Origin: Austwickia sp. TVS 96-490-7B
GTDB lineage: Bacteria > Actinomycetota > Actinomycetes > Actinomycetales > Dermatophilaceae
Direction: 5' to 3'
DNA length: 64,000 bases
NCBI RefSeq assembly: GCF_019331795.1
Contig: NZ_JAHPZL010000004.1
Location: 239,870 to 303,869 of the forward strand
The translations under genes and the position numbers were made by a program. Below the pieces are notes generated by a model. That model had not been told where the DNA came from, did no database searches, and saw only the letters and a list, made by a program, of their open reading frames with translations. This document shows, one piece after another, positions 32,871 through 41,632 of the stretch; within the stretch, counting starts at the first letter, position 1; the number at the start of each line of letters is the position of its first letter.

Positions 32871-35341
32871 GACGCGGGCACTGTCGTGTCAGGGTCGTCA
32901 CTGCCGGGTGGGCGAGTGCGTCGACCGCGGACGACCATGCCGAGCAGGACGAGGTTGAGCACGACCAGCAGGATCAACAAGGTGTTGGTCAGGGCCGACC
33001 CTTGCAGGACGTTCTGGCCGGTCAATGCCATCGCGGCGGGATCCTGCGGGGTGTCCTTAACGGCGGGGACAGCAGCGTCCCCGGCCGGTTCAGCAGTGCA
33101 ACCACCGGCCACCACGGTGAGGGTGGTGGTGGCGTTGATCTTCTTCCCGGCTGTGGTGGTGGCTTCCTGGGTGAGGTTGAGCCGATACTCCCCCGGAGCG
33201 TCAAACACCCAGATGCCGTGCTGGTGAGTGTTGGCGGGGATGGTGTAGCTGGTGGGCCCACCCACCGTGTCCATCAGCCTGGTCCCCACACCGCTGCCCA
33301 ACGGTCCGGGCAAAAAGTGGGCGACCTTGCCTGGTCCGGTGACCCCAGTGACCCTGATGGTGAGGGGCCCGCTGGTGCCGTTCACGATGCTGGGGTGTTG
33401 CGAGTTTTCTCCCACCCAGGGCACACCGGCTTCCTGCGTGGAGCCGATCATCCAGATGTCGCGGCCTTCAGCGGCGATGAATTCCAGCCCGGGAGGCGCT
33501 TGATGTTTGGCACGGTCAGTCAACCCGAAGAAGACCTTGGCCGGATCGGTCCACACCGGTGGAGCTTTTCGGTCATCTTTGACGGCTGCTTTCAGGGCCC
33601 CATCAACAAGCTGGGCTCCCACATCGAAATGCCCTTCGGTGAGAGCACCTTGTGGCATTCCAGGCCGGTTGCCGTGGGCGGCGCAGACACCGTTAGCGAC
33701 CGTCTTGGCAGCAGCGGTGAGAGCTGTGCCAGCGGGAGCTGCGGCTGGGGCAAGCGCGGCCGCACCAGCTGACGGTGCGGTATATGACGCTGGGGATGCC
33801 CCGTCGACACTGCTCACCGTGGGGACAGCAGCGGCGACGGCGGTGCGTCCCACCGCGATGGTGTACGTCGCCGTACGGGTCTGTCGTCCTTGAGCGGTGG
33901 CGCGTGCGGTCAGGGTGTAGGTGCCTGGCGCGGAGAAAATCCAGTTGGCGTGGACATGAGCCGGCGTGGGCACCTGGATCCGGCCCGGGAGCTGCAGTGA
34001 TCCGCTGGTCAGGACACTGCTGGGCTTCCCGCCGAATCCGGTGCTGAACAAGGAAACCCGTCCAGGACCAGTGACGGTGACGTCGATATCGGCGGCGCTC
34101 ATTCCCGCTGCCCGCAGCGGTTCAGTGCTCCACCCTGGCCACAACAACTGAGGGTTCTGGGTGATGGGCAGTACGTAAGCTTGTCGACCGGCTTCGGGGA
34201 GCCCCGAGGGCACGGTCATCACAGCGTTATCCCCGACGAGGAGTCGGACATCTTCGGGGCGGCGCAGGACACCGGAACCGGTGATGTCTTCCCGGAGCAT
34301 CATGTCTAATCCACCCCTTTGCGGGGTGACATAGAACAGATCAGTGTGGCCCTTACTAAACGCCACTGCACCAGTCGCGGGCCGAGCCACCGGCCGGGCC
34401 GGAGGCGCTGGGGGTGCCGGTTGAGCTGGCGGTGGCGGCGGTGGCGGCGGTGGCGGCGGCGCGACCGGACCAGGGGTGGTCGCGGAGTCACTCGGAGGCG
34501 GAGTTGGTGTCGTCGGGGTGGGAGAGTCCGTTGTCGGTGTGCTAGTTGGGGTCGCGGTCGGCTCAGGAGTGGACGTCGGTGTCGGTGTGGGGGGTGAAGT
34601 GGGGGTCGGTGTGGGCTCGTTCTTCGCCCCCACCTGCCAGGTGTACGTCGACGCCGCCGTCTCCAACCGGGCCCCACGGTGCGTCGTGACCGCTTTGACC
34701 GTCATCGTGTAGGTCCCGGCCGCGCTGAACACCCAGTTCGCGTGGACGTGTGCTGGTTCTTCCACCCGGATCGTCCCGGGAAGGGTGAATCCACCCCCGG
34801 TGAGCAGCGATTCAGCAGATCCGTCGAACGCTTGGGAAAAAACATGGACGTTCCCAGGGCCACTCACGCCGGTGACAACGATATCCACCGGCCCAAAACC
34901 GGCAGCCCGCGTCTCCAGGGTGTTCCACCCCGGCCAGAGCAGGTCGGCATCTTGAGAAAGCGGCAAGAGATAACCCGCCGGAGCACCCGGATAACCAGCA
35001 GGAATGTCAGACCATGCCTTCTGCTTCACCGTCAGTAGGACACTCTCCGGCCGGTGAACGACATGCTGGCCGGTGACATCCTCTCGGAGCCTGAGGATCG
35101 GCTTACCTGCCTGGGCGGCCACGTCAAACACGTCAGCGTGACCGGCATCAAGGACCAACGGACCAGCAGCGCTCGCCGTCAGGGGGTGCCATGCGGTCGG
35201 GGCGAGGAGCGCGAGGACACCGACGAGCGCCACCAGGATCGGAGTGGTCCTGGGGCGGTACGGCGCGGCGTCGCCGGGCCCACGTCGTACATGACGCGAG
35301 CCCGGGACGCCGTGGTGCCCGTGTGAGCGGGACAGGATCAT
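32867..35341 (-). CDS. Three-repeat membrane-anchored surface protein (choice-of-anchor M / transporter-associated)
   Basis: 824 residues: signal peptide, repeat 1 (~62-240, PAHVHANWVFSAAGTYTM), a Pro/Thr linker with a run of about ten prolines (~245-325), repeat 2 (~330-500, PAHVHANWIFSAPGTYTL), a short linker, repeat 3 (~570-770, NTHQHGIWVFDAPGEYRL), then an anchor helix (LTNTLLILLVVLNLVLLGMVV) and RGRRTRPPG. The Pro-rich linker probably spans the cell wall. Repeats start with the motif LDAGHADVFDV or similar. It belongs to the operon's surface part; ligand unknown, metal being suggested by the paired histidines. 4-base overlaps at both ends. Confidence 0.85.
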   Translation of the reverse strand: MILSRSHGHHGVPGSRHVRRGPGDAAPYRPRTTPILVALVGVLALLAPTAWHPLTASAAGPLVLDAGHADVFDVAAQAGKPILRLREDVTGQHVVHRPESVLLTVKQKAWSDIPAGYPGAPAGYLLPLSQDADLLWPGWNTLETRAAGFGPVDIVVTGVSGPGNVHVFSQAFDGSAESLLTGGGFTLPGTIRVEEPAHVHANWVFSAAGTYTMTVKAVTTHRGARLETAASTYTWQVGAKNEPTPTPTSPPTPTPTSTPEPTATPTSTPTTDSPTPTTPTPPPSDSATTPGPVAPPPPPPPPPPPAQPAPPAPPARPVARPATGAVAFSKGHTDLFYVTPQRGGLDMMLREDITGSGVLRRPEDVRLLVGDNAVMTVPSGLPEAGRQAYVLPITQNPQLLWPGWSTEPLRAAGMSAADIDVTVTGPGRVSLFSTGFGGKPSSVLTSGSLQLPGRIQVPTPAHVHANWIFSAPGTYTLTARATAQGRQTRTATYTIAVGRTAVAAAVPTVSSVDGASPASYTAPSAGAAALAPAAAPAGTALTAAAKTVANGVCAAHGNRPGMPQGALTEGHFDVGAQLVDGALKAAVKDDRKAPPVWTDPAKVFFGLTDRAKHQAPPGLEFIAAEGRDIWMIGSTQEAGVPWVGENSQHPSIVNGTSGPLTIRVTGVTGPGKVAHFLPGPLGSGVGTRLMDTVGGPTSYTIPANTHQHGIWVFDAPGEYRLNLTQEATTTAGKKINATTTLTVVAGGCTAEPAGDAAVPAVKDTPQDPAAMALTGQNVLQGSALTNTLLILLVVLNLVLLGMVVRGRRTRPPGSDDPDTTVPAS

Positions 35342-37587
35342 CGACGTGCGCCTCCTGCGGCGTCGATGGCGTCCTTACCGACCAGGATCCTCAAGGTGTG
35401 CCGGCCGCTGTCGAGCGCAGCGTTGGCTTTGCTCTTGGCGGTGTAACGCACTGCCACGTCGTACACACCAGGCTTGCTGAAGACCCAACCGCTGTGCACG
35501 TGCGCGGCCGTGGGCATTGAGATGGTGTTCATCCCTGGTTTGCTGCTGTCGACCAGGAGCGAGGGCCCGGTGCCCAATGACCCCATGGCGAAGAGCTTGA
35601 CGTCACCGGGACCGGAAACCTTGTCGAGCGTCAAGGTCACTGGACCATTGAGCTGGCTGTAGTCGATGGTTTCGGTGGAATACCCCGGCCAGATCAGACC
35701 GGCTTTCTGGGTCGCTGGGAGGATGTAATTGACCGACCCGATTGGCCCGAGGAAATCCCAGTTTTTGCTGCTCATGGACGAGGTCCGGGTGGTTTTGGCG
35801 TGGTTTTGCACACCCAGGGCCACCGTGGCGATGTCACGTTGGACCGCCCCGGGGCCAGCGATGCCGGTTTCGTCTTTGACCTTGGCGGTCAAGGTGTTGC
35901 CGGTGAGGAGGGCCTGCAGATCAAGGTGGCCCTTGTCCAGGATGAGACGTCCCGGGGCGGGCGCAGCAGCGACGGCTTCGGTGTTGCTGCGCTGGACCAA
36001 GGCGGCCGGGGCGGCGTCAGCTCCCGAGTAGCTACTCAGGTGAGCAGCGTGCCGGGCTGACGGGGTCCGTGCGGGGTCGGTGGTGCCGCGTGGAGCGACC
36101 CCCTTGCCGGCGTACGTGCGACCCACCTCGTAGCTGTCAGTCAGGTTGAGCTGGTGCGAGCGCAGGTTTTTCATCGTGGCGTGCGGCACGAAGCCCAGTC
36201 GAGCGTTGAGGCCTTGGACGCTGTCCGCACCTTCAATGACGGTTTCCCATTTGCCCTGGTGAATGGTGCCGAACCAGCTCGCGGTGGGATATTTTTCGCC
36301 TTTATCGTAGAAACCGAGTTGAGCGAAACCTCGAATGGCAGGGTCTTTGAAGTCGACGGTGACCCGCATGGTGTTCTTGTATTTCCCTGGTTCGACCGTC
36401 GCGGTGTAAGGACGGTCGGCGGCGACAGTGACCTCATCGCGGGGCGCCGCGGGAGCGGGCCGGTCAGGGCGTGGTTGGGGGAACGTCCCGGTCCCTTGGG
36501 CGGCAGTGGTCTGCGCGGATCCGCCGCGGCGATAGGTCACTTCCGGAGAAATCCACCGAACGCCACCGCTGGTGGGGGTATAGACCACCTGGTAGCGGGC
36601 TGCGTCCACGGAGGGGAGTTGGACGAGTTGTCCGACGCCATTGGTGACCGGGATGTCAGCCATGTGGTAGCCGTCGATGAGGACGGTGGCGGTGCCAGTG
36701 GAGCGGTCACCAGTAGCGAAGCGCCACCGGCTGAGCCGCCCGGCAGCAGCTTTGTCTTGCCCTTCGGGTGACTTCTCGTCAGTGATCGCGAATGTGTAGC
36801 TGGCGGGCACCTGACCAGCGGGAGCAGCGTTGTAGCGAGCCTCAGTGCTGGGGGTGGCTTGGGCGGAGGGAGTGGGACCACCGACCTGCCAGTCCATGGT
36901 CGTGGGCGGCGAGGTGATCAGTGATCCGTTGACGTGACGGGCCGTGGTCCGGAAGGTCAGCCGGTAGTGGCCAGGCTTAGAGAACAGCGTGGTGATGTGG
37001 TTGTGGCTGCCTGGTTCCAGCGCGGAGCTGCGGTAGGCGAGGTCATGGCTAGAGAGCAGCCGGGTGAGGCCGCCGTACTCCTGTCCTTCGTCGTGATACC
37101 AGGAGAAGAACTCCACCTGTCCTGGCCCGTCGACGTCGAGCAGGTCCAGGGAGAACGAACTGTCACGGAAGGTGTTGGCGGGGATGCCGGTGTCCGCACC
37201 GAACCCTGCCCAGATGGTGGCATTGCGGGCTTGTTCGGCGGGAGCCATCCACCAGGTCTTGCCGACGCCCCCGAGGAAGGCCAGTTCAGGGGCCTTGTCC
37301 GGGACGGTGAAGAGATATTGCGGACGGCCCTCTTCGTCGTACCCCTTGGGGAGGTGGTTAACGGTTTTGGCGAGGGGGTAGGTCGTGCCGCCGATTTCGG
37401 AAGTGAGGGCGAACGTGCCGTTCTTCCAGAACGTCTTCGGTGCGTCGACGTGGACATGCGCGGCCACTGTCTTGCCGTCGGCAGGTCCGGCGGTGGCTGA
37501 GGTGGCGTTGAGGAGGGATAGCAGTGGAAGGGCGGCGACGACGGTGAGCAGACGCCGGGTCGGTGAGGACAGGGGTGTACGCGTCAT
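35338..37587 (-). CDS. Secreted two-repeat surface protein, first gene of the anchored-repeat operon
   Basis: 749 residues with a signal peptide (ends TSATAGPAD) and no C-terminal anchor helix (ends DAAGGARR), so probably secreted or held by its partners. Repeat 1 (~40-240) ends GSHNHITTLFSKPGHYRL, and the final repeat (~560-740) has AAHVHSGWVFSKPGVYDV. Between them lies a region of about 300 residues not alike the repeats (beta-rich; KTFWKNGTF and YTATVEPGKYKNTMRV segments). ATG has GAAAGG eight bases upstream. A GAATGA-TAT-TCATTC dyad lies 36 bases before the start. Confidence 0.8.
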   Translation of the reverse strand: MTRTPLSSPTRRLLTVVAALPLLSLLNATSATAGPADGKTVAAHVHVDAPKTFWKNGTFALTSEIGGTTYPLAKTVNHLPKGYDEEGRPQYLFTVPDKAPELAFLGGVGKTWWMAPAEQARNATIWAGFGADTGIPANTFRDSSFSLDLLDVDGPGQVEFFSWYHDEGQEYGGLTRLLSSHDLAYRSSALEPGSHNHITTLFSKPGHYRLTFRTTARHVNGSLITSPPTTMDWQVGGPTPSAQATPSTEARYNAAPAGQVPASYTFAITDEKSPEGQDKAAAGRLSRWRFATGDRSTGTATVLIDGYHMADIPVTNGVGQLVQLPSVDAARYQVVYTPTSGGVRWISPEVTYRRGGSAQTTAAQGTGTFPQPRPDRPAPAAPRDEVTVAADRPYTATVEPGKYKNTMRVTVDFKDPAIRGFAQLGFYDKGEKYPTASWFGTIHQGKWETVIEGADSVQGLNARLGFVPHATMKNLRSHQLNLTDSYEVGRTYAGKGVAPRGTTDPARTPSARHAAHLSSYSGADAAPAALVQRSNTEAVAAAPAPGRLILDKGHLDLQALLTGNTLTAKVKDETGIAGPGAVQRDIATVALGVQNHAKTTRTSSMSSKNWDFLGPIGSVNYILPATQKAGLIWPGYSTETIDYSQLNGPVTLTLDKVSGPGDVKLFAMGSLGTGPSLLVDSSKPGMNTISMPTAAHVHSGWVFSKPGVYDVAVRYTAKSKANAALDSGRHTLRILVGKDAIDAAGGARR

Positions 37588-37622
37588 ACCGTTGCCTTTC
37601 TCGTGAGTGGGTCAGTACCCAG

Positions 37623-37637
37623 GAATGATATTCATTC
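37623..37637. promoter_or_regulatory. Candidate Zur-type operator before the anchored-repeat operon
   Basis: Perfect dyad GAATGA-TAT-TCATTC, 36-50 bases upstream of the operon's first ATG. AT-rich dyads with TGA...TCA halves are typical for Fur/Zur-family zinc or metal sensors, and a metal-type ABC operon follows. Assignment to Zur is inference. Confidence 0.55.
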
Positions 37638-37848
37638 TCAGTTAGTTGATGTGAGTTACCCCCCGCCTGATGCCGCCACCGGCACCGACAGCCGGAGATG
37701 CCCGCCTGCCCTGTCCGGACACACCAGACCAGCAGCGAGACCCCACACCCCCCTTTTTTTGGTCAGACACAACGCCGACCGGGAAGGATGACACCTCCCC
37801 GGCCGGTCACTAGCTCAGCCCGCACCCCGCCATTCAGCGGCTCACGCG

Positions 37849-38514
37849 TCAGTCGGGAACCCCGCCGTGGACCTCAAGGCCACGGAAGACCATCGACACC
37901 AACGCGTCAGCCACTTCTTCGACGCTGTGCTCCCCCTCAGGCCGATACCACTCGACCAACGAATTCACCGTGCCGTAAACGAATCTCATAGTCAATAGGG
38001 GATCAAGATCAGCCCGCAACGAACCCTCCGCCCGCGCCTGATCGACCAATTCAGCGCACCGATGATCCAACTGACGACGCCGCTCCAATGCCGCCCGCTC
38101 CACCTCCGTGTTGCCCCGCACCCGCAACAACAAGGTCACATAGGGCAGCTGGTCGTGCAGCACCTGCACCGCCCGCCGCAACAACAACTCCAACCGATCC
38201 CGCGCCGACCCCTCACTGGCGATGACCTCGTCCAGCGCCTCCTCCAGCGATCTCAGCGCGCGATCGCAGGCTCTAGCCAGCAGGTCCTCCTTGCTGTCCA
38301 CGTGATAGTAGATACCCGCCTTGGAGATCCCGAGCCGTCTGGCGAGCACCCCCATCGACGTACCGTCGTAGCCATGGGTGTTGAACACCTCTACGGCGAC
38401 GGCCAGGACCGACTCACGGTCATACCCCGGGCGACGGCGGCGGCCACGGTCAACGCCACTCTCGGACGCTGCACCTTCATCGGACGACTTCAACGACAGA
38501 GAACTGCTGGTCAC
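37849..38514 (-). CDS. TetR-family transcriptional regulator, PaaR candidate
   Basis: 221 residues. N-terminal HTH: FNTHGYDGTSMGVLARRLGISKAGIYYHVDSKEDLL (about 45-80), then a helical ligand-binding domain with HDQLPYVTLLLRVRGN typical of actinobacterial PaaR-like TetR proteins. GTG start with GAGG upstream. It lies between the anchored-repeat operon and paa genes, about 1.65 kb from paaA, so a role as phenylacetyl-CoA-responsive repressor of both paa loci is plausible. Its own operator was not identified. A degenerate hairpin at about 37775-37810 could be its terminator. Confidence 0.85.
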   Translation of the reverse strand: MTSSSLSLKSSDEGAASESGVDRGRRRRPGYDRESVLAVAVEVFNTHGYDGTSMGVLARRLGISKAGIYYHVDSKEDLLARACDRALRSLEEALDEVIASEGSARDRLELLLRRAVQVLHDQLPYVTLLLRVRGNTEVERAALERRRQLDHRCAELVDQARAEGSLRADLDPLLTMRFVYGTVNSLVEWYRPEGEHSVEEVADALVSMVFRGLEVHGGVPD

Positions 38515-38785
38515 ATCGTCATCCTCTCATCGGCACCAGAGCTTTCATACCAACAGCACTTCACACCCCCCTCACCCGCACCACTCGACTCCTGCATCAA
38601 GCACTGACAGCCCACTGCAATACGGCGGGAAGTGGAGGAAGAAGGAGGCCAGTCTCGCCAAAGCCCTTGCTGTCGCCCGACCACACCCGCACCCCAACGA
38701 AGAGATCCTCCGCGGCCGACCGCGTTGTCCACAGCCCCCACCCCCTCACCCCGTACGACGCGCCCCCAACCCGCACCCTGACCTC

Positions 38786-39724
38786 ATGCAACACGACCTA
38801 CCCCATGTGCTCCGCACCCGCGGCGACCTGCCCCGCAGCGAGATCCTGCGACTCGGACACACCGACCGTGACCTGAGCGCCCTGCTCCGACACGGCGCCA
38901 TCGAACGGATCGGTCGAGCAACATACGGCCTGCCCCGCCCCGACCTGCGCCCCGAAGAACGGCACATCAGGACCACCCGAGCCGTCCTGCACCGGTACGC
39001 CGGGCGAGCCGTAGCCAGTCATCACAGCGCACTCGCCCTCGCCGGGCTGCCACTGCACGACGTGCCCTGGGACGAAGTCCACGTCACAGCCCTCCACGCG
39101 CGGAGTTTCCGACGCCGCAGCGACCACGTCCTCCACGCCGCGGACGTCTCCACCCGGCACGGGGCGCACCCGGCACACCCCCATCGAGTCACCCTCGCCG
39201 ATGCCCTCGTCCAAACCGGGAAACAGTGGGGACCAGGGGCCTTGCTGGTCCCCGCCGACCAGGCACTCCGCCGCACCATGCTCACTGTCGACGAACTCGC
39301 CGCAGCGGTGAAACGCTACGCCCACGCGCCAGGCCTGACGCAGGTCAAAGCCGCCGTGGCGCTCGTCGATCCGTTGGCGGAATCCCCCGGAGAAAGCCTG
39401 CTGCGATGGGTGCTTCACCAGCTGGGACATGTCACCCGCGCGCAGGTCGACGCGGGCCTACGACACCGGGTCTGCCGGATCGACCTGGTCATCGAAGGGA
39501 CCCGAATCGCACTGGAATTCGACGGGATGGGCAAGTACGAGCTTGGTCCCAGCGGAAACGAGCACACCCGGCAACGCCTGCTACGCGCCGAGAAAGCCCG
39601 TGATGAGGATCTTCGTGCAGCAGGATGGTACGTCGTACATGTGACGTGGCCAGAGCTGTTCCACCCGGAGGTCATCGCGCGACGGATCGAGGCGGCCAGG
39701 ACCTGGTCGGCGCGGGCCATGTGA
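38786..39724 (+). CDS. AbiEi-like HTH protein with a C-terminal DUF559/Vsr-like nuclease-fold domain
   Basis: 312 residues. The N-terminal ~70 residues are a winged-helix AbiEi-type domain (RGDLPRSEILRLGHTDRDL, IERIGRATYGLP). The C-terminus has a PD-(D/E)xK-like core: CRIDLVIEGTRIALEFDGMGKY (D...ExD...K), then AEKARDEDLRAAGWYVVHVTW. Actinobacteria have many such stand-alone proteins, annotated as type-IV antitoxin-like, function unclear. Start ATG 38786 lacks a clear ribosome-binding site; the frame is open further left but overlaps the TetR promoter. No AbiEii toxin gene follows. The stop runs directly into a 13-bp tandem repeat. Confidence 0.75.
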   Translation: MQHDLPHVLRTRGDLPRSEILRLGHTDRDLSALLRHGAIERIGRATYGLPRPDLRPEERHIRTTRAVLHRYAGRAVASHHSALALAGLPLHDVPWDEVHVTALHARSFRRRSDHVLHAADVSTRHGAHPAHPHRVTLADALVQTGKQWGPGALLVPADQALRRTMLTVDELAAAVKRYAHAPGLTQVKAAVALVDPLAESPGESLLRWVLHQLGHVTRAQVDAGLRHRVCRIDLVIEGTRIALEFDGMGKYELGPSGNEHTRQRLLRAEKARDEDLRAAGWYVVHVTWPELFHPEVIARRIEAARTWSARAM

Positions 39725-39864
39725 TGGCTGCAGGTCATGGCCTCATGTCATGGCCACAGGTCATGGCCACAGGTCATGGCTGCAGGTCATGGCTGCAGGT
39801 CATGGCTCCACGTCATGGCTCCAGGTCATGGCTCCAGGTCATGGCCTCATGTCATGGCTCCAGG
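39724..39864. repeat. 13-bp tandem repeat (minisatellite), about 10.8 copies
   Basis: Unit ATGGCTGCAGGTC with variants (ATGGCCACAGGTC, ATGGCTCCAGGTC, ATGGCCTCATGTC). Ten full units run from 39724 to 39853 and a partial one follows. The first A is the last base of the upstream stop codon. With a period of 13 it cannot be in-frame coding repeat. Confidence 0.9.
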
Positions 39865-40165
39865 GCGAGGACGTGACGTCGCTCACCCGTGTCCGCGCCC
39901 TCGCCACCATCCCCTCGCCAGCGCCCTCGCCACCATCCCCTCTCCCACACTGAACACCTGTTATCCCCACCCACAGCACCGTTGATTCGGACGTCCAGCG
40001 CCAAAACATGGAGTTGAGTGCAGGGGCGGGGATGAGGCGGCGGGCGGTTGGTCGAAGCCGTAACAGCCATTTCGGGGCGTTCACCGCGTAGCGTCCTGTC
40101 CTGACGTCGTACGACGACACCCCTGACGCTGAGCACCACCCCCGCCAGAACCCGAGGTGACCGCC
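39865..40165. other. Intergenic region upstream of paaA
   Basis: 301 bases without a gene. Contains near-repeats of CTCGCCACCATCCCCTC at about 39899-39942, and a self-complementary CGTCGTACGACG at about 40105. A PaaR binding site was not identified with confidence. Confidence 0.4.
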
Positions 40166-41269
40166 ATGACGCACACCCCCACAGCGGTCGGCGCACTTGC
40201 CCCCGACCCCTCGAATGCGGCGCAGCACGACCCGGCGCAGCATGACGCAGAGCGTCACGACCCGGTGCAGCACGACCCGGCGCAGCATGACGCAGAGCGT
40301 CACGACCCGGCACCTCACGATGCTGCGTCAGCACACGGTGCTTTCGACCGCCTCATCGCTGAAGACTCCCGCGTCGAACCTCGCGACTGGATGCCCGATG
40401 GCTACCGCCGTACCCTGACTCGGCAGATCAGCCAACACGCCCACTCCGAAATCATCGGGATGCAGCCCGAAGCAAACTGGATCACCCGCGCTCCCAGTCT
40501 GAGACGCAAAGCGATCCTCATCGCCAAAGTCCAGGACGAAGCCGGTCACGGCCTTTACTTGTATAGCGCCGCCGAAACCCTCGGTACGCCGCGAGACACC
40601 CTGGTGCAGCAGTTGCTCGATGGCACCGCGAAATACTCCTCGATCTTCAACTATCCCACGTTGACCTGGGCGGATGTGGGCGCGATCGGGTGGCTCGTCG
40701 ACGGTGCTGCCATCGCTAACCAGGTGCCCTTGTGCCGGTGCAGTTATGGCCCTTACGCCCGTGCCATGGTGCGGGTCTGCAAGGAAGAGAGTTTCCACCA
40801 ACGCCAAGGGTGGGAGATCCTGCACGCGTTGTCACATGGCACCCCCGATCAGAAAGAGATGGCGCAGGACGCAGTGAACCGGTACTACGGGCCGTCATTG
40901 CAAATGTTCGGCCCGCCGGACGGGGAGTCGACGCACAGTCGCCAGTCCATGGATTGGAAGATCAAACGGTTCAGCAACGACGAGCTGCGGCAACGGTTCG
41001 TGGACATGATCGTCCCGCAGGCTGAAGCGCTCGGACTCACTCTGCCCGACCCTGACCTGGCGTGGAACGAAGCCCGCGGCCATTACGACTACGGCGAACT
41101 GGACTGGGCTGAGTTCACGTCAGTGCTCCGCGGGCACGGCCCGTGCAATGCGCAACGGATGGAACGTCGACGTACCGCTCACGCTGATGGCGCCTGGGTG
41201 CGCGATGCCGCTGCTGCCTACGCCGCCCGCACCTCCGATCAGCGTGACGCGTCGATGAAAGGCGTTTGA
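40166..41269 (+). CDS. paaA: Phenylacetyl-CoA epoxidase catalytic subunit
   Basis: 367 residues. Di-iron monooxygenase subunit that converts phenylacetyl-CoA to the ring-1,2-epoxide. The metal-ligand motifs are visible: [12 protein letters not shown] (ExxH, ~residue 125) and [11 protein letters not shown] (EExxxH, ~210). The family signature [20 protein letters not shown] lies just before. Unusual: residues ~20-50 are a His/Asp-rich duplicated insert ([14 protein letters not shown] twice). ATG 40166 is preferred over GTG 40157 because AGGTGA precedes it. First of five overlapping paa genes. Confidence 0.95.
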   Translation: MTHTPTAVGALAPDPSNAAQHDPAQHDAERHDPVQHDPAQHDAERHDPAPHDAASAHGAFDRLIAEDSRVEPRDWMPDGYRRTLTRQISQHAHSEIIGMQPEANWITRAPSLRRKAILIAKVQDEAGHGLYLYSAAETLGTPRDTLVQQLLDGTAKYSSIFNYPTLTWADVGAIGWLVDGAAIANQVPLCRCSYGPYARAMVRVCKEESFHQRQGWEILHALSHGTPDQKEMAQDAVNRYYGPSLQMFGPPDGESTHSRQSMDWKIKRFSNDELRQRFVDMIVPQAEALGLTLPDPDLAWNEARGHYDYGELDWAEFTSVLRGHGPCNAQRMERRRTAHADGAWVRDAAAAYAARTSDQRDASMKGV

Positions 41270-41314
41270 GCCGACGCCTCCCTACCTCTCCCCGCCTCAA
41301 TCTTTGGAGCCCCT

Positions 41315-41632
41315 ATGAGCGACAACGACGTCGACCCGCAGTTCCCGGATGGCAGCACGTGGCCGTTGTGGGAGGTGTTTGTGCGATCCGGACGGGGGTT
41401 GTCCCATGTGCACGCCGGGTCGTTGCATGCCCCGGACGCGGCGATGGCGGTGCGCAACGCCCGTGATCTCTACACCCGCCGCGGCGAAGGAGTGTCGGTG
41501 TGGGTGGTGCCGTCAGCGGCGATCACCACCTCCGACCCGGACCACAAAGGGGCATTTTTCGAGTCAGCTCAGGGTAAGGACTACCGGCATGCGACGTATT
41601 ACACCCTGTCAGAGGGGGTGAAGCATCTGTGA
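41315..41632 (+). CDS. paaB: Phenylacetyl-CoA epoxidase subunit B
   Basis: 105 residues, the usual size. WEVFVRSGRGLSHVHAGSLHAPDAAMA is the family signature, followed by ARDLYTRRGEGVSVWVVP. PaaB bridges PaaA-PaaC pairs in the epoxidase complex. GGAG lies before ATG 41315; stop overlaps the paaC GTG (GTGA). Confidence 0.95.
   Translation: MSDNDVDPQFPDGSTWPLWEVFVRSGRGLSHVHAGSLHAPDAAMAVRNARDLYTRRGEGVSVWVVPSAAITTSDPDHKGAFFESAQGKDYRHATYYTLSEGVKHL

Noticed and set aside
38378-38785. Upstream extension of the AbiEi-like frame
   Set aside because: Overlaps the divergent TetR gene and its promoter and has no domain similarity.
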